A DNA stretch of 64,000 nt from Blastococcus_B deserti (lineage in GTDB: Bacteria; Actinomycetota; Actinomycetes; Mycobacteriales; Geodermatophilaceae), in contig NZ_JBHUHP010000014.1 of assembly GCF_042682525.1 (NCBI RefSeq), forward strand, positions 141,950 to 205,949, in the 5' to 3' direction. Below the pieces are notes generated by a model. The model was not told where the DNA came from, made no database searches, and saw only the letters and a program-made list of their open reading frames with translations. Of the stretch, positions 24,427 through 33,664 are shown piece by piece (positions within the stretch are counted from its first letter, which is position 1; each line of letters opens with the position of its first letter). The position numbers and the translations under genes are program-made.

Positions 24427-25619
24427 TCCTTCGCACCGCGACGCAGTCGTCGGTGAAGCAATAGGCCCGCGATGACCGTGCCCGCGGCAAGTCCGAACGG
24501 TACTCCCGCCACCAAACCGCCGAGTGCACACGCGGTGGCGGTAACAGTACCGATGACGGTTCCCCACGTCCGCAGCACGAATGTCGTTCTGCTGGGCAAT
24601 TCGATAAGGGCGCGCACTGATACGGTCTGGGTGAGGCCAATGATGAGAGCCACTAGGAGCCACCCGGCGAGCGACCACCGATCGGGCTGGTAACCATCCC
24701 CGACCACCTTTGCGATGGCGTCAAACTGCCAAAGCACGAGTGCCGTGTAGACGGCGGTGGGCACGGTCAGGAGTGCGGTGAGTCGGCCTGATCGATGACG
24801 GCGTCGCCCTAGGTGCTCCTCGGCAGACGTGGTGGTCAAGAGGACGCTGGCGAACCCTGCGAGCGCTGTCATCAGGGGGGCGGCGACTAGTCGAGCAAGT
24901 TCCAGACTCCCGAGAGCGGACAGAGACACCCCTGCCGCCGTCGCATACCTGACCGCAAGCGTCTGAGCGGATCCTAGGCCCGCCTGCGCTGACCTCCACA
25001 CGCCGTAGCGGAAAACCTCCGCGCGGAAGGCGAGCTCGCCGAACGACGACCAGATGCGCGTTTTCCGCGGCAATAGCAATTGGGCGTGGAGCACCGCTGC
25101 GCAACCGCCGGCCGCCATGGCCAAGAGCACGGTTGTCACGGAGAGCTTGTTGGTGCCGTGCAAGCCTGCAACAGCCACTCCGGTGACGGTGCCGTAGATC
25201 AAGTCGTTCACTCCTTGCGACCCGAAACGCAGCGCGGCCATGAGCCTCCGGCGGCCGTACTCCTCGTAAAGCCACACGACCGTGAGGCATGACAGAGCGA
25301 GCCCTTCAGCCCGATTCATGCCCAGCAGGATCGCAACAGGGAAGATGATCGAAGCTGCCGCCGCCGTTACAACGTGCTGCCACCAGCGGGCGGCCACCTG
25401 CACACGCTCGCCGAGCACGGTGAGCGTGTCTCCCACCCAGCCCGTCTGCAGGGCCGTGGCCAACAATAGGGCGGCGAACGCCAAGCTATAGAGGCCAAAC
25501 TCCGACGGGCCCAGGAGTGCCGCCACAGCTAGCGAAACCAATAGGTTGGTGAGGCTGGTGGCAGCCTGCGACATGAGCCCGAGCAGGAGCGTACGGCCAC
25601 GCGTAGATGCAGCCGACAA
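24390..25619 (-). CDS. Polysaccharide flippase (Wzx/MATE-like) membrane protein
   Basis: 409 residues with about twelve hydrophobic segments in a regular array. The N-terminal SQAATSLTNLLVSLAVAALLGPSEFGLYSLAF segment is typical of the oligosaccharide flippase superfamily (the LGPSEFG stretch follows helix 1). The probable start is a TTG at 25619 preceded by GGGAG on the minus strand; an ATG 45 bases downstream is the alternative. It would move lipid-linked repeat units across the membrane. It is transcribed against its neighbours, showing the mosaic make-up of the locus. Confidence 0.82.
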   Translation of the reverse strand: MSAASTRGRTLLLGLMSQAATSLTNLLVSLAVAALLGPSEFGLYSLAFAALLLATALQTGWVGDTLTVLGERVQVAARWWQHVVTAAAASIIFPVAILLGMNRAEGLALSCLTVVWLYEEYGRRRLMAALRFGSQGVNDLIYGTVTGVAVAGLHGTNKLSVTTVLLAMAAGGCAAVLHAQLLLPRKTRIWSSFGELAFRAEVFRYGVWRSAQAGLGSAQTLAVRYATAAGVSLSALGSLELARLVAAPLMTALAGFASVLLTTTSAEEHLGRRRHRSGRLTALLTVPTAVYTALVLWQFDAIAKVVGDGYQPDRWSLAGWLLVALIIGLTQTVSVRALIELPSRTTFVLRTWGTVIGTVTATACALGGLVAGVPFGLAAGTVIAGLLLHRRLRRGAKDQEAPRRSGTSR

Positions 25620-25650
25620 GCGCTACGCTCCCAACGTCTAAGATCTGCCT

Positions 25651-26295
25651 GTGAGACGACAGCGTACGGTGCGCGGGAACGTGAACCAGCATAGAGGCTC
25701 GTACGTGTGGATCGTCGGGCCGGATGGGTGCGGAAAGTCGAGTGTCGCCAGCGCTGTGGCGGAACGTACGGGCGCACTTCTTCTCTACTGGCGTCCTGGC
25801 GCGTTACCAATGGCGCGTGAACTCGTCGGCAGAAGCGTAAGCGAAGGTGTGAATGATCGGCCGCACGATGTTGCGGCCAATAGCCGCGCGAAGGAGCTAG
25901 CCCGGGCCCTCTACTATGCCGCGGACTACGTGGTGGGGCACCGAACTATCATTCGTCGCGCTCGGCGTCGTGGTGTTCCTGTCATCGTCGAGCGCGGTTG
26001 GTGGGACATGGTGGTCGACTGGCGCCGGTATGGTCTGCGGAGTCCGCGTATTGCTCGGGTACTCTCGCCGCTGATACCCAAGCCACAGGCAATCGTTCTA
26101 GTGTGCGCCTCGACGGGCACCGTCCTGCAAAGAAAGCCAGAACTGCCGGCGCATGAGATTGAGCGCCAGTTCGAGGAGTGGCGACAGGTCGCCTGGCCGG
26201 ATACGACCTTAGTCGAAGTGGACAATGAACGGCCACTCGATGTCGTGACCGACGAGGTCTCCCGGCTAGTCGTAGCCTGGGGAGCAGGGCTGTGA
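25651..26295 (+). CDS. Thymidylate-kinase-like P-loop protein in the polysaccharide locus
   Basis: 214 residues from a GTG. Walker A is WIVGPDGCGKSSVAS (residues ~20-34); a VERGWWDMVVDW segment sits where thymidylate kinases have their DR(Y/F) motif, and IVLVCASTGTVLQRK resembles the late strand and lid. It is too divergent to be housekeeping thymidylate kinase. The stop overlaps the next gene's GTG by four bases. A related but longer protein, fused to an extra domain, lies at 59829. Phosphorylation of a sugar or lipid precursor is possible but not shown. Confidence 0.7.
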   Translation: MRRQRTVRGNVNQHRGSYVWIVGPDGCGKSSVASAVAERTGALLLYWRPGALPMARELVGRSVSEGVNDRPHDVAANSRAKELARALYYAADYVVGHRTIIRRARRRGVPVIVERGWWDMVVDWRRYGLRSPRIARVLSPLIPKPQAIVLVCASTGTVLQRKPELPAHEIERQFEEWRQVAWPDTTLVEVDNERPLDVVTDEVSRLVVAWGAGL

Positions 26296-27488
26296 GAGTT
26301 GCGGTGATTTGTTATCAGATAGAGCGCGGAAAAGGCTCGGAGCCCGGAAGTGGGTATAACTTCGTGAAGGCCCTGCAGGGGCAGGGCTACGAGATCACCG
26401 TAGTGACGCGGCCGAACAATGCTGTCCACCTGCAAGCTGACGAAGACCTCGCTGGTGTCAGGGTCGTTGGATACGACCCGCCCCGAGCGTTCACTAAGCT
26501 GAAACGGAACGGCCGGGGCATAATCGCCTTTTATTACGCGTGGCAGGTTGGCGTGGGCCGCCTCCTGAGGCGACTGCATAAGGAGCGCTCATTCGACGTC
26601 GTCCATCAGTATAATTTCCACACCGACTGGGCGCCGCACTTCATCAAACTGGAGGATGTCAGGGTCGTGTGGGGCCCCATCTGCCATCAGCCCATGCTCC
26701 CGCCCTCGTATGTCCGCCTCGAGCGCACTCGTGGACTTGTCCGCGAAGCGGCGAAAGCCATCACGAAGCGAGTCTTCTGGCATCTGGACCCGAACCTGCG
26801 GCGGGCCATATCGGCAACGGATGTAATTCTCTTTGCGAACTCGGACGTGCCTTCCGTCTTTCGCAAGAGCGGAAAAGTGCAATTTCAGACGTTCGGCGGC
26901 GGCCTGGCCGGTCAAAAAGTCTCAAGTGGCGATGCGGCGGGCCCACTCCGGCTGCTGCATGTTGGTCGGTCGGTGTCCATCAAAGGTGGCGCGGTGGCGC
27001 TTGAGACCGTGCGCGCCACGCGCCTTCAAGGCGCTGACGCGTCTCTAACGATGGTGGGAGACGGGCCCTTGCGCAGTCGCTTGGAGCGCCATGCTGCATC
27101 TCTCGGGATAGCGGATCATGTGCGTTTCATTCCTTGGCTGGATCAAGCGGCGCTACGGCATCTGTACGCGGAGGCCGACGTGTTCCTGTATCCCAGCCTC
27201 GCCAATCAGGATGGCGTAGTCGCGGAGGCTCTTGCCGCTGGCCTGCCGGTAGTCGGCGTAGCGGGCACCGGTACGGAGGCAATGGCAGCGGACGCTGGCC
27301 TTTGGGCCCCTAGACGTCCTCACGGCGACTTGGTAGCTGGGATGGCCGAAAAGATCGCAACTCTGGCCGAGGAGCGACATGCTGCGGGTGAAGCGTGGAG
27401 CCGCCGACGCCACCGTGCCATCGAACGATCACGCCAGCTGAGCTGGGGCGCTACGGCCTCGGCGATAGCAAAGCGGTACGCCAACTGA
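26292..27488 (+). CDS. GT4-family glycosyltransferase (GSE-type N-terminus)
   Basis: 398 residues. The N-terminal GKGSEPGSGYNFVKAL stretch is the acceptor-side motif of a GT4 subgroup; the donor domain has LRLLHVGRSVSIKGGAVALE, TMVGDGPLRSRLERHAASLG and FLYPSLANQDGVVAEALAAG, where a Q-D pair replaces the first Glu of E-x7-E, a variation seen in some members. It is coupled to the P-loop gene before it and, through TGATG at 27486-27490, to the APH-like gene after it. Third-position A/T is frequent, as across this island. Confidence 0.85.
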   Translation: MRVAVICYQIERGKGSEPGSGYNFVKALQGQGYEITVVTRPNNAVHLQADEDLAGVRVVGYDPPRAFTKLKRNGRGIIAFYYAWQVGVGRLLRRLHKERSFDVVHQYNFHTDWAPHFIKLEDVRVVWGPICHQPMLPPSYVRLERTRGLVREAAKAITKRVFWHLDPNLRRAISATDVILFANSDVPSVFRKSGKVQFQTFGGGLAGQKVSSGDAAGPLRLLHVGRSVSIKGGAVALETVRATRLQGADASLTMVGDGPLRSRLERHAASLGIADHVRFIPWLDQAALRHLYAEADVFLYPSLANQDGVVAEALAAGLPVVGVAGTGTEAMAADAGLWAPRRPHGDLVAGMAEKIATLAEERHAAGEAWSRRRHRAIERSRQLSWGATASAIAKRYAN

Positions 27489-28516
27489 TGGTGCAGGTGC
27501 ACTGGCTCAGGGGCCTGTCGCGGAACCCGCGGTACATCGGAGTAGGCCCGAATCCCGGCCGCCTGTACCCTCTACTGGGCTACCTGGACGGGATGCGGGG
27601 TGCGCTAGAGCGGGCGGCACTCGCGCTGCCAGTCCCAGTCTTGAGGCGGCCTGGACTCCCCGAGCCAGCGGGGTCGACTCTGCACCGGTTGTCGGAAGCC
27701 AGCGCTGAACCACTCCGAGCGCTACTGCTCTACACGGGGTACTACAAGAACACTCTGTTCGTGGGCCCGGTCATCCTCCGGCACGGGCACGAGCCGGTCT
27801 TCTGGAAGGCCTTTCGCGGCACCAAAGAATTGGAACTAGAGCTCCGGCGCGTCGAAGGAGTCCGCGTTCTCATAGGAGGTTCCTTGCGCATGGCGAACGG
27901 ACATCACGTGGGCGCCGAGGTCATCCAGTATCAGCACTTGCCCAGGAGCAAGCGGAGGCTCAGCGAGGCAACGCTGGCGCAGGTTGCCATCGAGATGGGC
28001 TGGCGTGCACAGAGTGCGGCGGTCACACGGGAGACTTTCGGTGTGGATCCCGCCGTCGTCCTCGATGCGGCTCGAGTGCGGGAGTTCGCGGATGTAACCG
28101 GAATCTTGGATCCGACCGTCGTCGACGACCTGCTGACGGACCTCCCGCGCTGCCTGGCGGCAGAGCTCTACCTCAGTCATGGCGACTTCACCGGGAGGAA
28201 CGTCTTTTCTCTGTATGGTGGCGGGGTTGGAGTTGTTGATTATGACGCAGTGGGAATGCGTCCAGCCTTCTTCGACGTCGTGCACCTCGTCTGCCAAAGC
28301 AGTGTCGACGCGGGGCGGCAGCCTCCGGTGGCGGAGTTGCAAGGTCTCTTAGCCTCAGTGGTAGGGGCGTCCCGTGCGCGTGAGCATCTGCGACTATGCC
28401 TCTTCTGGGACTGGTACGAAAACATGCTCCAATACCTTGACCATCCGGAGAACCGTGGTCGAACAGGTGCGGCGGTCGCCTTGAGACTTGCCGCCTGGAG
28501 GCAGTGTCGTGAATAG
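27488..28516 (+). CDS. APH-like phosphotransferase of unknown substrate
   Basis: 342 residues. The Brenner-type motif SHGDFTGRNVFSL followed by VGVVDYDAVGMRPAFFD matches the catalytic HGDxxxxN and metal-binding D-x-D segments of the aminoglycoside phosphotransferase/choline-kinase fold. An N-terminal lobe with FWKAFRGTKELELELRRVEG fits the nucleotide-binding region. It starts in the stop of the upstream glycosyltransferase and overlaps the acyltransferase gene after it. Together with the nucleotidyltransferase-like (23797) and thymidylate-kinase-like (25651) genes it forms a set repeated at 58103-61151. The substrate, perhaps a sugar or polyol, is not evident. Confidence 0.7.
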   Translation: MVQVHWLRGLSRNPRYIGVGPNPGRLYPLLGYLDGMRGALERAALALPVPVLRRPGLPEPAGSTLHRLSEASAEPLRALLLYTGYYKNTLFVGPVILRHGHEPVFWKAFRGTKELELELRRVEGVRVLIGGSLRMANGHHVGAEVIQYQHLPRSKRRLSEATLAQVAIEMGWRAQSAAVTRETFGVDPAVVLDAARVREFADVTGILDPTVVDDLLTDLPRCLAAELYLSHGDFTGRNVFSLYGGGVGVVDYDAVGMRPAFFDVVHLVCQSSVDAGRQPPVAELQGLLASVVGASRAREHLRLCLFWDWYENMLQYLDHPENRGRTGAAVALRLAAWRQCRE

Positions 28517-29198
28517 AACCATCGCCAGTCGCGTGCTGCACCATGCCCGTACGCGGGCGGGGCGGTCCGGTGAGGTAGACCCTCTGTTGCCCGCGGGCCT
28601 CGCTGTCAGTATCAGCCGCCGTGCGATGGTCCAGTTGATTCGAGGGATTGGTCGTGTCCGTGCTCCCGCCTTCTTGGGGAAGGCTGTTCGAATCAGAGGG
28701 AAGCGCGGAATCGATTTTGGCCCATGGTGTAGTGTCGGCGCCTACTCCGAGCTCGACGGCTACGCCAGTGAACGGGTGCGGCTTGGGGTCGGATCACGAA
28801 TCGGCGCCTACTGCGTTGTCACCGTCACGAGCCACGTGTCACGAATGGGGAAGGGTTTCTCACTGGGAGCGCGAAGCGGTCTGGGGGACTACTGCCACGT
28901 GGGGGCGTCGGGCGGGGTGGTCATCGGCGATGACGTCATTTGCGGCTCCTACGTCAGTTTCCACTCTCAGGAACACGTCTTCAGTGACTCATCACGCCCT
29001 GTACGAGATCAAGGTGTCACTGAGGTGGGCATCTCGGTGGGCGATGGCTGCTGGTTGGGGGTGAAAGTGACCGTGCTCGACGGCACGGTCATCGGCCCTA
29101 ACTCTGTTGTTGCTGCTGGGGCCGTCGTTAAGGGAAATTTCCCCCCGCGATCGTTGATAGCTGGCGTCCCGGCGCGCGTCATCCGATCGCTGGACTAG
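28509..29198 (+). CDS. Left-handed beta-helix (hexapeptide-repeat) O-acyltransferase
   Basis: 229 residues from a GTG that overlaps the upstream stop by eight bases. Hexapeptide repeats run from about residue 70: GPWCSVGAYSELDG, GSRIGAYCVVTVTSHVS, SGLGDYCHVGASGGVVIGDDVICGSYVSFHSQEH and VTVLDGTVIGPNSVVAAGAVV. The SFHSQEH His and the VPARVIRSL ending are typical of the maltose/galactoside O-acetyltransferase group (CysE-LacA-LpxA-NodL). It likely O-acetylates a sugar of the surface polysaccharide with acetyl-CoA. Confidence 0.88.
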   Translation: MNRTIASRVLHHARTRAGRSGEVDPLLPAGLAVSISRRAMVQLIRGIGRVRAPAFLGKAVRIRGKRGIDFGPWCSVGAYSELDGYASERVRLGVGSRIGAYCVVTVTSHVSRMGKGFSLGARSGLGDYCHVGASGGVVIGDDVICGSYVSFHSQEHVFSDSSRPVRDQGVTEVGISVGDGCWLGVKVTVLDGTVIGPNSVVAAGAVVKGNFPPRSLIAGVPARVIRSLD

Positions 29199-29213
29199 AC
29201 CGACGCTCACTCG

Positions 29214-30350
29214 TCAACGGCGAGACCCCGACTGTTGTGCCGCCTCATCCAGTGCCTCCGCGTAATCGTTCAAAACATCCGACCACAGGTAGCGAGCCCG
29301 GATGATCTCACGTCCGGATTCAGCCAACTTCTGACGGCGGGCCGGATCGACTAAGAGATCGCCAAGCATGGTGGCCAAGTACCTCGCCTCGCCCGCGCGG
29401 TAGACCGGCCACCCATCGCCGAGAACCTCTCGGTTGTAGACGGTCCCGAGTGCGACGGTGGGGCTGCCGTGACCAAGCGCTTGCAGCAGAGCCGGATTGG
29501 TGCCTCCGACGGAATGACCGTGCACGTAGACAGCGCAGTGCTGCCAAAGCTCCTCCAGCAAAGATTGGTCCGATACATGCCCCAACCACAAGAGGGACGG
29601 TCGACGCCGCTGCAGCTCGCGGAGCCTGTGCTCGATTGCTGACCGTCCGACGGATGACCCGACCACAACGGCCGGGACGCCGGTGTCCAGGCTCTCCAGT
29701 GCGTCCAGGAACAGATCCACGTTGTTCTCCGGAACCAAGCGAGCCACTACCAGAAGATACGAATCAGGGCTCAGGCCGAGTGCTTCGATCCGTTCGGAAC
29801 TTCGCGCGCTGGTCACATCCGCCCCGTATGGGATGAAACGGGAAGATCTGGCGAAACGGCGGGACCAATAGTCCCCAATGGCGCGGGAGTCCACGACGAT
29901 GTTATCGGCGTATCTGGCCGTTAGGCGCGCCCCGCTCATGAAGACCGCCTTGCCGAGTCGGCTCCATTTGTTGCGTTCCCATTCTATGCCGTCGACGTTG
30001 ACAACGCTGGGGACGCCCTTCCTCTTCAACAGGGGGAGCCAATAGCCATTCGCCACATTGAGCACCAGTGCCGCGTCAAACTGCTGACTGGTCGCATGGC
30101 TTACGGCAGTCAATCCGTAGCTGAGTGTGCTGGTGATTCGGCGGTCCAGGCCGGGCGTATGGACCACGCGGACGCCGTCAATCATCTCCGTGTTGGGGCG
30201 AAGGCGTGCCTCGCGGCCGTAGACAGTGACGTCCGCACCACGTTTGGCGAGATGGGGCGCCAATCTACGCACGAAGGTTTCGAAGCCCCCATACGTACTG
30301 GGGTAACCGCGAGACCCGATGATGGCGTAGCTACGCTGCTGTTTTGGCAC
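29214..30350 (-). CDS. Glycosyltransferase of the DUF1972/rhamnosyltransferase type (GT4)
   Basis: 378 residues from the GTG at 30350; a GTG at 30410 would add 20 non-conserved residues. The N-terminal YAIIGSRGYPSTYGGFETFV is the signature of the DUF1972 domain found in rhamnosyl and galactosyl transferases. It is followed by VVNVDGIEWERNKWSRLGK, the donor domain YLLVVARLVPENNVDLFLDA, and HGHSVGGTNPALLQALGHG, which replaces the usual E-x7-E with the G-GTNPAL-E/Q pattern of this subgroup. It is transcribed opposite to its neighbours. The window also carries rmlB and rmlD, so dTDP-rhamnose as donor is plausible. Confidence 0.88.
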   Translation of the reverse strand: MPKQQRSYAIIGSRGYPSTYGGFETFVRRLAPHLAKRGADVTVYGREARLRPNTEMIDGVRVVHTPGLDRRITSTLSYGLTAVSHATSQQFDAALVLNVANGYWLPLLKRKGVPSVVNVDGIEWERNKWSRLGKAVFMSGARLTARYADNIVVDSRAIGDYWSRRFARSSRFIPYGADVTSARSSERIEALGLSPDSYLLVVARLVPENNVDLFLDALESLDTGVPAVVVGSSVGRSAIEHRLRELQRRRPSLLWLGHVSDQSLLEELWQHCAVYVHGHSVGGTNPALLQALGHGSPTVALGTVYNREVLGDGWPVYRAGEARYLATMLGDLLVDPARRQKLAESGREIIRARYLWSDVLNDYAEALDEAAQQSGSRR

Positions 30351-30593
30351 GCGAACATGTTGCAGGGTCACGGGTAGCTGCGCGATGTGACGTGGGTCGC
30401 GGTCCCTCACTCGTGCCTGGAATGCCGACCCCGTGTAAGGCCCGACGGGTGACGTGCGTCGCCGTACGCCGCCGCCATCGTCCTCCGATGCGAGCTCGCC
30501 GCCGCACCGGGACCCTCCCTTCAGGCGCCGGATGTCTCACCGTGTGTAGGCGCTGCGGGAACTGGCGCGAGATCCGGTGGCTACGCTGCCGGG

Positions 30594-32021
30594 GTGGATC
30601 CCTGGCTACTGGCGGCGACGAGCGCTGTCGTCGGCTTCGTGTTTGTCGTGCTGCTTTGTCTCGGCAAACCGCTCGCCGGACCCGCGGCCACGATCGCCTG
30701 GGGATGCGCTGTGTTCACCGCCGAGGCTGGCCTCGTCGGAGCCGGCACCACGAGTGGAAGCACTCTGACGTTGCCCAAGCTAATTCCCCTGTTCGTACTC
30801 CTGGTGGCTTGCGCATGGCTGGCCCTCAACTCACGTCCATCCAGCGATTACGCCGTCAGCCCACCGCTGCGTTGGGCTATCTGGTACGTGTGCTGGCTCG
30901 TCCCTTGCGCGCTTCTCGGGCCCTATCCTCTCAGCGGACTTCTCCGAGTGGCCCAGATCGCCCTTCCGCTCGTCGTGGTCATCGTCGTTCGTCGCGCGGC
31001 CGCGTCCGGCACTGCGGGATTGCTCGGCGCAACCATCGTGGGGTGCGCGGCGCACGTCGTCTACGCGGTATTCGTGGACGCGGATTACGTAGGCGTCGAG
31101 GGCGAGCAACGACTTACGGGGCTCCTCATCGCCAATACGTTTGGATTGGCCGCCGCGGTGACGCTGGCCGGGGCATTCGGCGTCTGGTTGGGCAAGGCCA
31201 GTAGGCGGGGGCCAGCCCTGCTGCTCTGGACGGCCATCGCCGTCTCTGGGTACGCCCTGGTGCAAGCTGCCGCCCGAACAGCAGCCATCGCCGTCCTCCT
31301 CGCCTTGGTGGCCGCCATTTCGTCCACATGGCGGCTCGGCAAGACATCTCGTGGCCGAGCCGCCATGTCCGGCGGCGCTCTTGTGATGACGGTTGTCTAC
31401 GTCATCTTCCAGCCCCAGATCTACTCTTCGGCCGCATCGTCCTTCATTCGCGGCAATACGGAGCTGTTCACGCTCACCGGGAGACTGCCCCTCTGGGGGG
31501 ATTTGCTCACAGCGGTCGCTGACAACCCACTCTTCGGATACGGTCCAGCTGCCTTCAGGAACCACGCGCCGGAGCTTGGGAGGTACCTCACGGCTTCAGA
31601 GTTGGGGCTCTCGGTCGCTCACAATGCGCTGGTCGAGGCTCTCGTCTCGGGGGGCCTCATCGCTGGTCTCCTATGGCTGGCCCTGATGGTCAGTACCGCT
31701 CGTCACGTAGTCAGGGTCCCCAAATCACTGCGTCCAGTCGCCGTCGCGCTGTACATGGTGGGCGCCGTGTCTGCCATAACGTCCAGCAGCGCCGCCGGTA
31801 TCGGCATGGGCTGGTATCTGCTCCTAGCCCTCGCGGTGTTACCGGTCATGCCCAGTCCCGCGGTGCAGGAATCGCCAGTGCTCGTCCGGGCAAGCGCCTC
31901 GCTCTTTCGCCGACGCAAGTCAAGTCCGGGAGGTGGACTGGTGCCGGCACGCGTCCCGACGCAAGGCACCAGGTATGCGGCCAGACGTGCTGCTTCGACG
32001 CGCCCCGCCGGATCACGGTAG
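30594..32021 (+). CDS. O-antigen ligase/polymerase-family membrane protein (Wzy_C type)
   Basis: 475 residues, GTG start, about eleven hydrophobic segments. Conserved family pieces are RLTGLLIANTFGLAAAVTLA, the loop GRLPLWGDLLTAVADNPLFG with the tell-tale G(R/T)..LW..., GYGPAAFRNH, and AHNALVEALVSGGLIAGLL with the conserved His-Asn. The loop is extracytoplasmic and handles the lipid-linked glycan. It probably polymerises the repeat unit of this locus. The C-terminal 60 residues are basic and low in complexity. Confidence 0.85.
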   Translation: MDPWLLAATSAVVGFVFVVLLCLGKPLAGPAATIAWGCAVFTAEAGLVGAGTTSGSTLTLPKLIPLFVLLVACAWLALNSRPSSDYAVSPPLRWAIWYVCWLVPCALLGPYPLSGLLRVAQIALPLVVVIVVRRAAASGTAGLLGATIVGCAAHVVYAVFVDADYVGVEGEQRLTGLLIANTFGLAAAVTLAGAFGVWLGKASRRGPALLLWTAIAVSGYALVQAAARTAAIAVLLALVAAISSTWRLGKTSRGRAAMSGGALVMTVVYVIFQPQIYSSAASSFIRGNTELFTLTGRLPLWGDLLTAVADNPLFGYGPAAFRNHAPELGRYLTASELGLSVAHNALVEALVSGGLIAGLLWLALMVSTARHVVRVPKSLRPVAVALYMVGAVSAITSSSAAGIGMGWYLLLALAVLPVMPSPAVQESPVLVRASASLFRRRKSSPGGGLVPARVPTQGTRYAARRAASTRPAGSR

Positions 32022-32091
32022 AGCCGGCTTGCTTGCCCTGGTCTGTCGTCCCTCCGTCGAATGGCAGCCCCTTGGCTGAGGGGCGGAAGTC

Positions 32092-33588
32092 GTGAGCGAT
32101 GCGGCAGGATCGCCGCCAGGTCTTCCTGACGCGGCTCATCGCCGAGCCAGTCAGGGTTGCGACCACACGGCGCGGCAGATGGCTTCGACGAACGGGGACA
32201 GGGTGGAGATCCGCGAGGGGCTCGCTGCACTGCGGGCAGCGTGGTGGTTGCCTCTGATCGGTCTGCTCCTCGGCGGCGGTGCTGCCGCCGCAATCAGCCT
32301 GCTGCAGACCCCGCTGTACACCTCGCAGTTGCAGCTCTTCGTGTCGACCCCGACATCTGCTTCCACCGCTGAGGCATTTCAGGGCAATCAGCTCAGCCAG
32401 CAGCGCGTCACCTCCTACGCTCGGTTGCTTTCGGGTGAGGAAGTCGCTGGCCGTGTCATCGACCGGCTAGATCTCAACCTTGCGCCGTCGGCGTTGGCTG
32501 GGCGCATCACTGCCACGGCCGGCCAGGACACGGTCTTGATCGACGTGACGGTGACCGACGCGTCTGCGGAGCGAGCACAGCGAATCGCGGCTGCGGTCGG
32601 CGGCGAATTCAGCGCCTTCGTTAGCGAGCTTGAACCGGCGGGCGCGACCGGTGAGCCGCCGGTCAGGATCACGGTCGCTGATGCGCCTGATGTCCCCAGC
32701 GCACCTAGCTCGCCGCAGACGGCACGCAACACGGCTCTTGGCTCTCTCATAGGCCTGCTCGTCGGCGCTGGGCTGGCCATACTTCGGGCGCGGCTCGACC
32801 GCTCCGTGAAGGATCAGGAGGTGGCCGGGGAGATCGCCGGTGCGCCCGTGATTGGCGTCGTTCTCCGCGATGAAGCTCTGGTCCAGCGGCACGCCATCGA
32901 GCGTTCCTCGACCAGTCGCACAGCCGAGGACTACCGACAGTTGCGAAACAATCTCCAGTTCCTCAACGTCGACGAGCCGCCGAAGGTCATCATGATCTCG
33001 AGTGCGCTGCCGGCTGAGGGCAAGACGACGGCCGTCGTCAACCTCGCCCTCGCTCTCGTGGACGCGGATCGCAGGGTCACCATCGTGGAGGCTGACCTCC
33101 GGCGGCCGAAGGTTACTCGCTACCTGGGTTTGGTAGGCGGCGTCGGGTTAACCAATGTGCTCAGCGGTTCGGCTGACCTGGCTGATGTTGTCCAGAGCCA
33201 CGGCGATGGCCACCTCGGCGTCATCGCCGCGGGACCGACGCCTCCAAACCCCGGCGAGCTGCTCGCGTCGAGCCACATGGCTGAGCTGCTCGACAAGCTG
33301 CGCGGCACCAACGACTTCATTCTGGTCGATGCTCCGCCGTTGCTGCCTGTCGCCGACTCGTCGGGCCTAGCGGTGCACACCGACGGGGTCCTGCTGTCCG
33401 TGCGCTACGGCGCCACTACTCGCGACCAGTTGCAGCAGGCGGCAGCCACCCTTCAGCGCGTCGGTGCCAAGACGCTCGGCGTGATCCTCAACATCGTCCC
33501 GCCGAAGGCCGAGGTGGCCACAGCCTACGGCTATGGATATGGCTACGAGGCCAACCCCGCCCAGAAGGGGGGCAAGCGGAGGGCATGA
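32092..33588 (+). CDS. Polysaccharide co-polymerase/BY-type tyrosine kinase (Wzz-CpsD fusion)
   Basis: 498 residues. An N-terminal Wzz domain has a first helix at WWLPLIGLLLGGGAAAAISL and a second at GSLIGLLVGAGLAILRARL, bracketing an extracytoplasmic loop. A C-terminal kinase follows, with Walker A ISSALPAEGKTTAVVN, A' VTIVEADLRRP and Walker B FILVDAPPLLPVADSSG. The tail AYGYGYGYEANP is the tyrosine cluster for autophosphorylation. The GTG at 32092 has a GAGGGGCGGA site; an ATG at 32179 is an alternative. It controls chain length in EPS export and probably works with the phosphatase at 35589. Confidence 0.93.
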   Translation: MSDAAGSPPGLPDAAHRRASQGCDHTARQMASTNGDRVEIREGLAALRAAWWLPLIGLLLGGGAAAAISLLQTPLYTSQLQLFVSTPTSASTAEAFQGNQLSQQRVTSYARLLSGEEVAGRVIDRLDLNLAPSALAGRITATAGQDTVLIDVTVTDASAERAQRIAAAVGGEFSAFVSELEPAGATGEPPVRITVADAPDVPSAPSSPQTARNTALGSLIGLLVGAGLAILRARLDRSVKDQEVAGEIAGAPVIGVVLRDEALVQRHAIERSSTSRTAEDYRQLRNNLQFLNVDEPPKVIMISSALPAEGKTTAVVNLALALVDADRRVTIVEADLRRPKVTRYLGLVGGVGLTNVLSGSADLADVVQSHGDGHLGVIAAGPTPPNPGELLASSHMAELLDKLRGTNDFILVDAPPLLPVADSSGLAVHTDGVLLSVRYGATTRDQLQQAAATLQRVGAKTLGVILNIVPPKAEVATAYGYGYGYEANPAQKGGKRRA

Positions 33589-33664
33589 CGGTCTCCCACG
33601 CGTGGAGTAACCAGGCGGCGTGGAACGAGTCACACCGGAGCCGTTGCCCCCTCCCGTTATCTAG

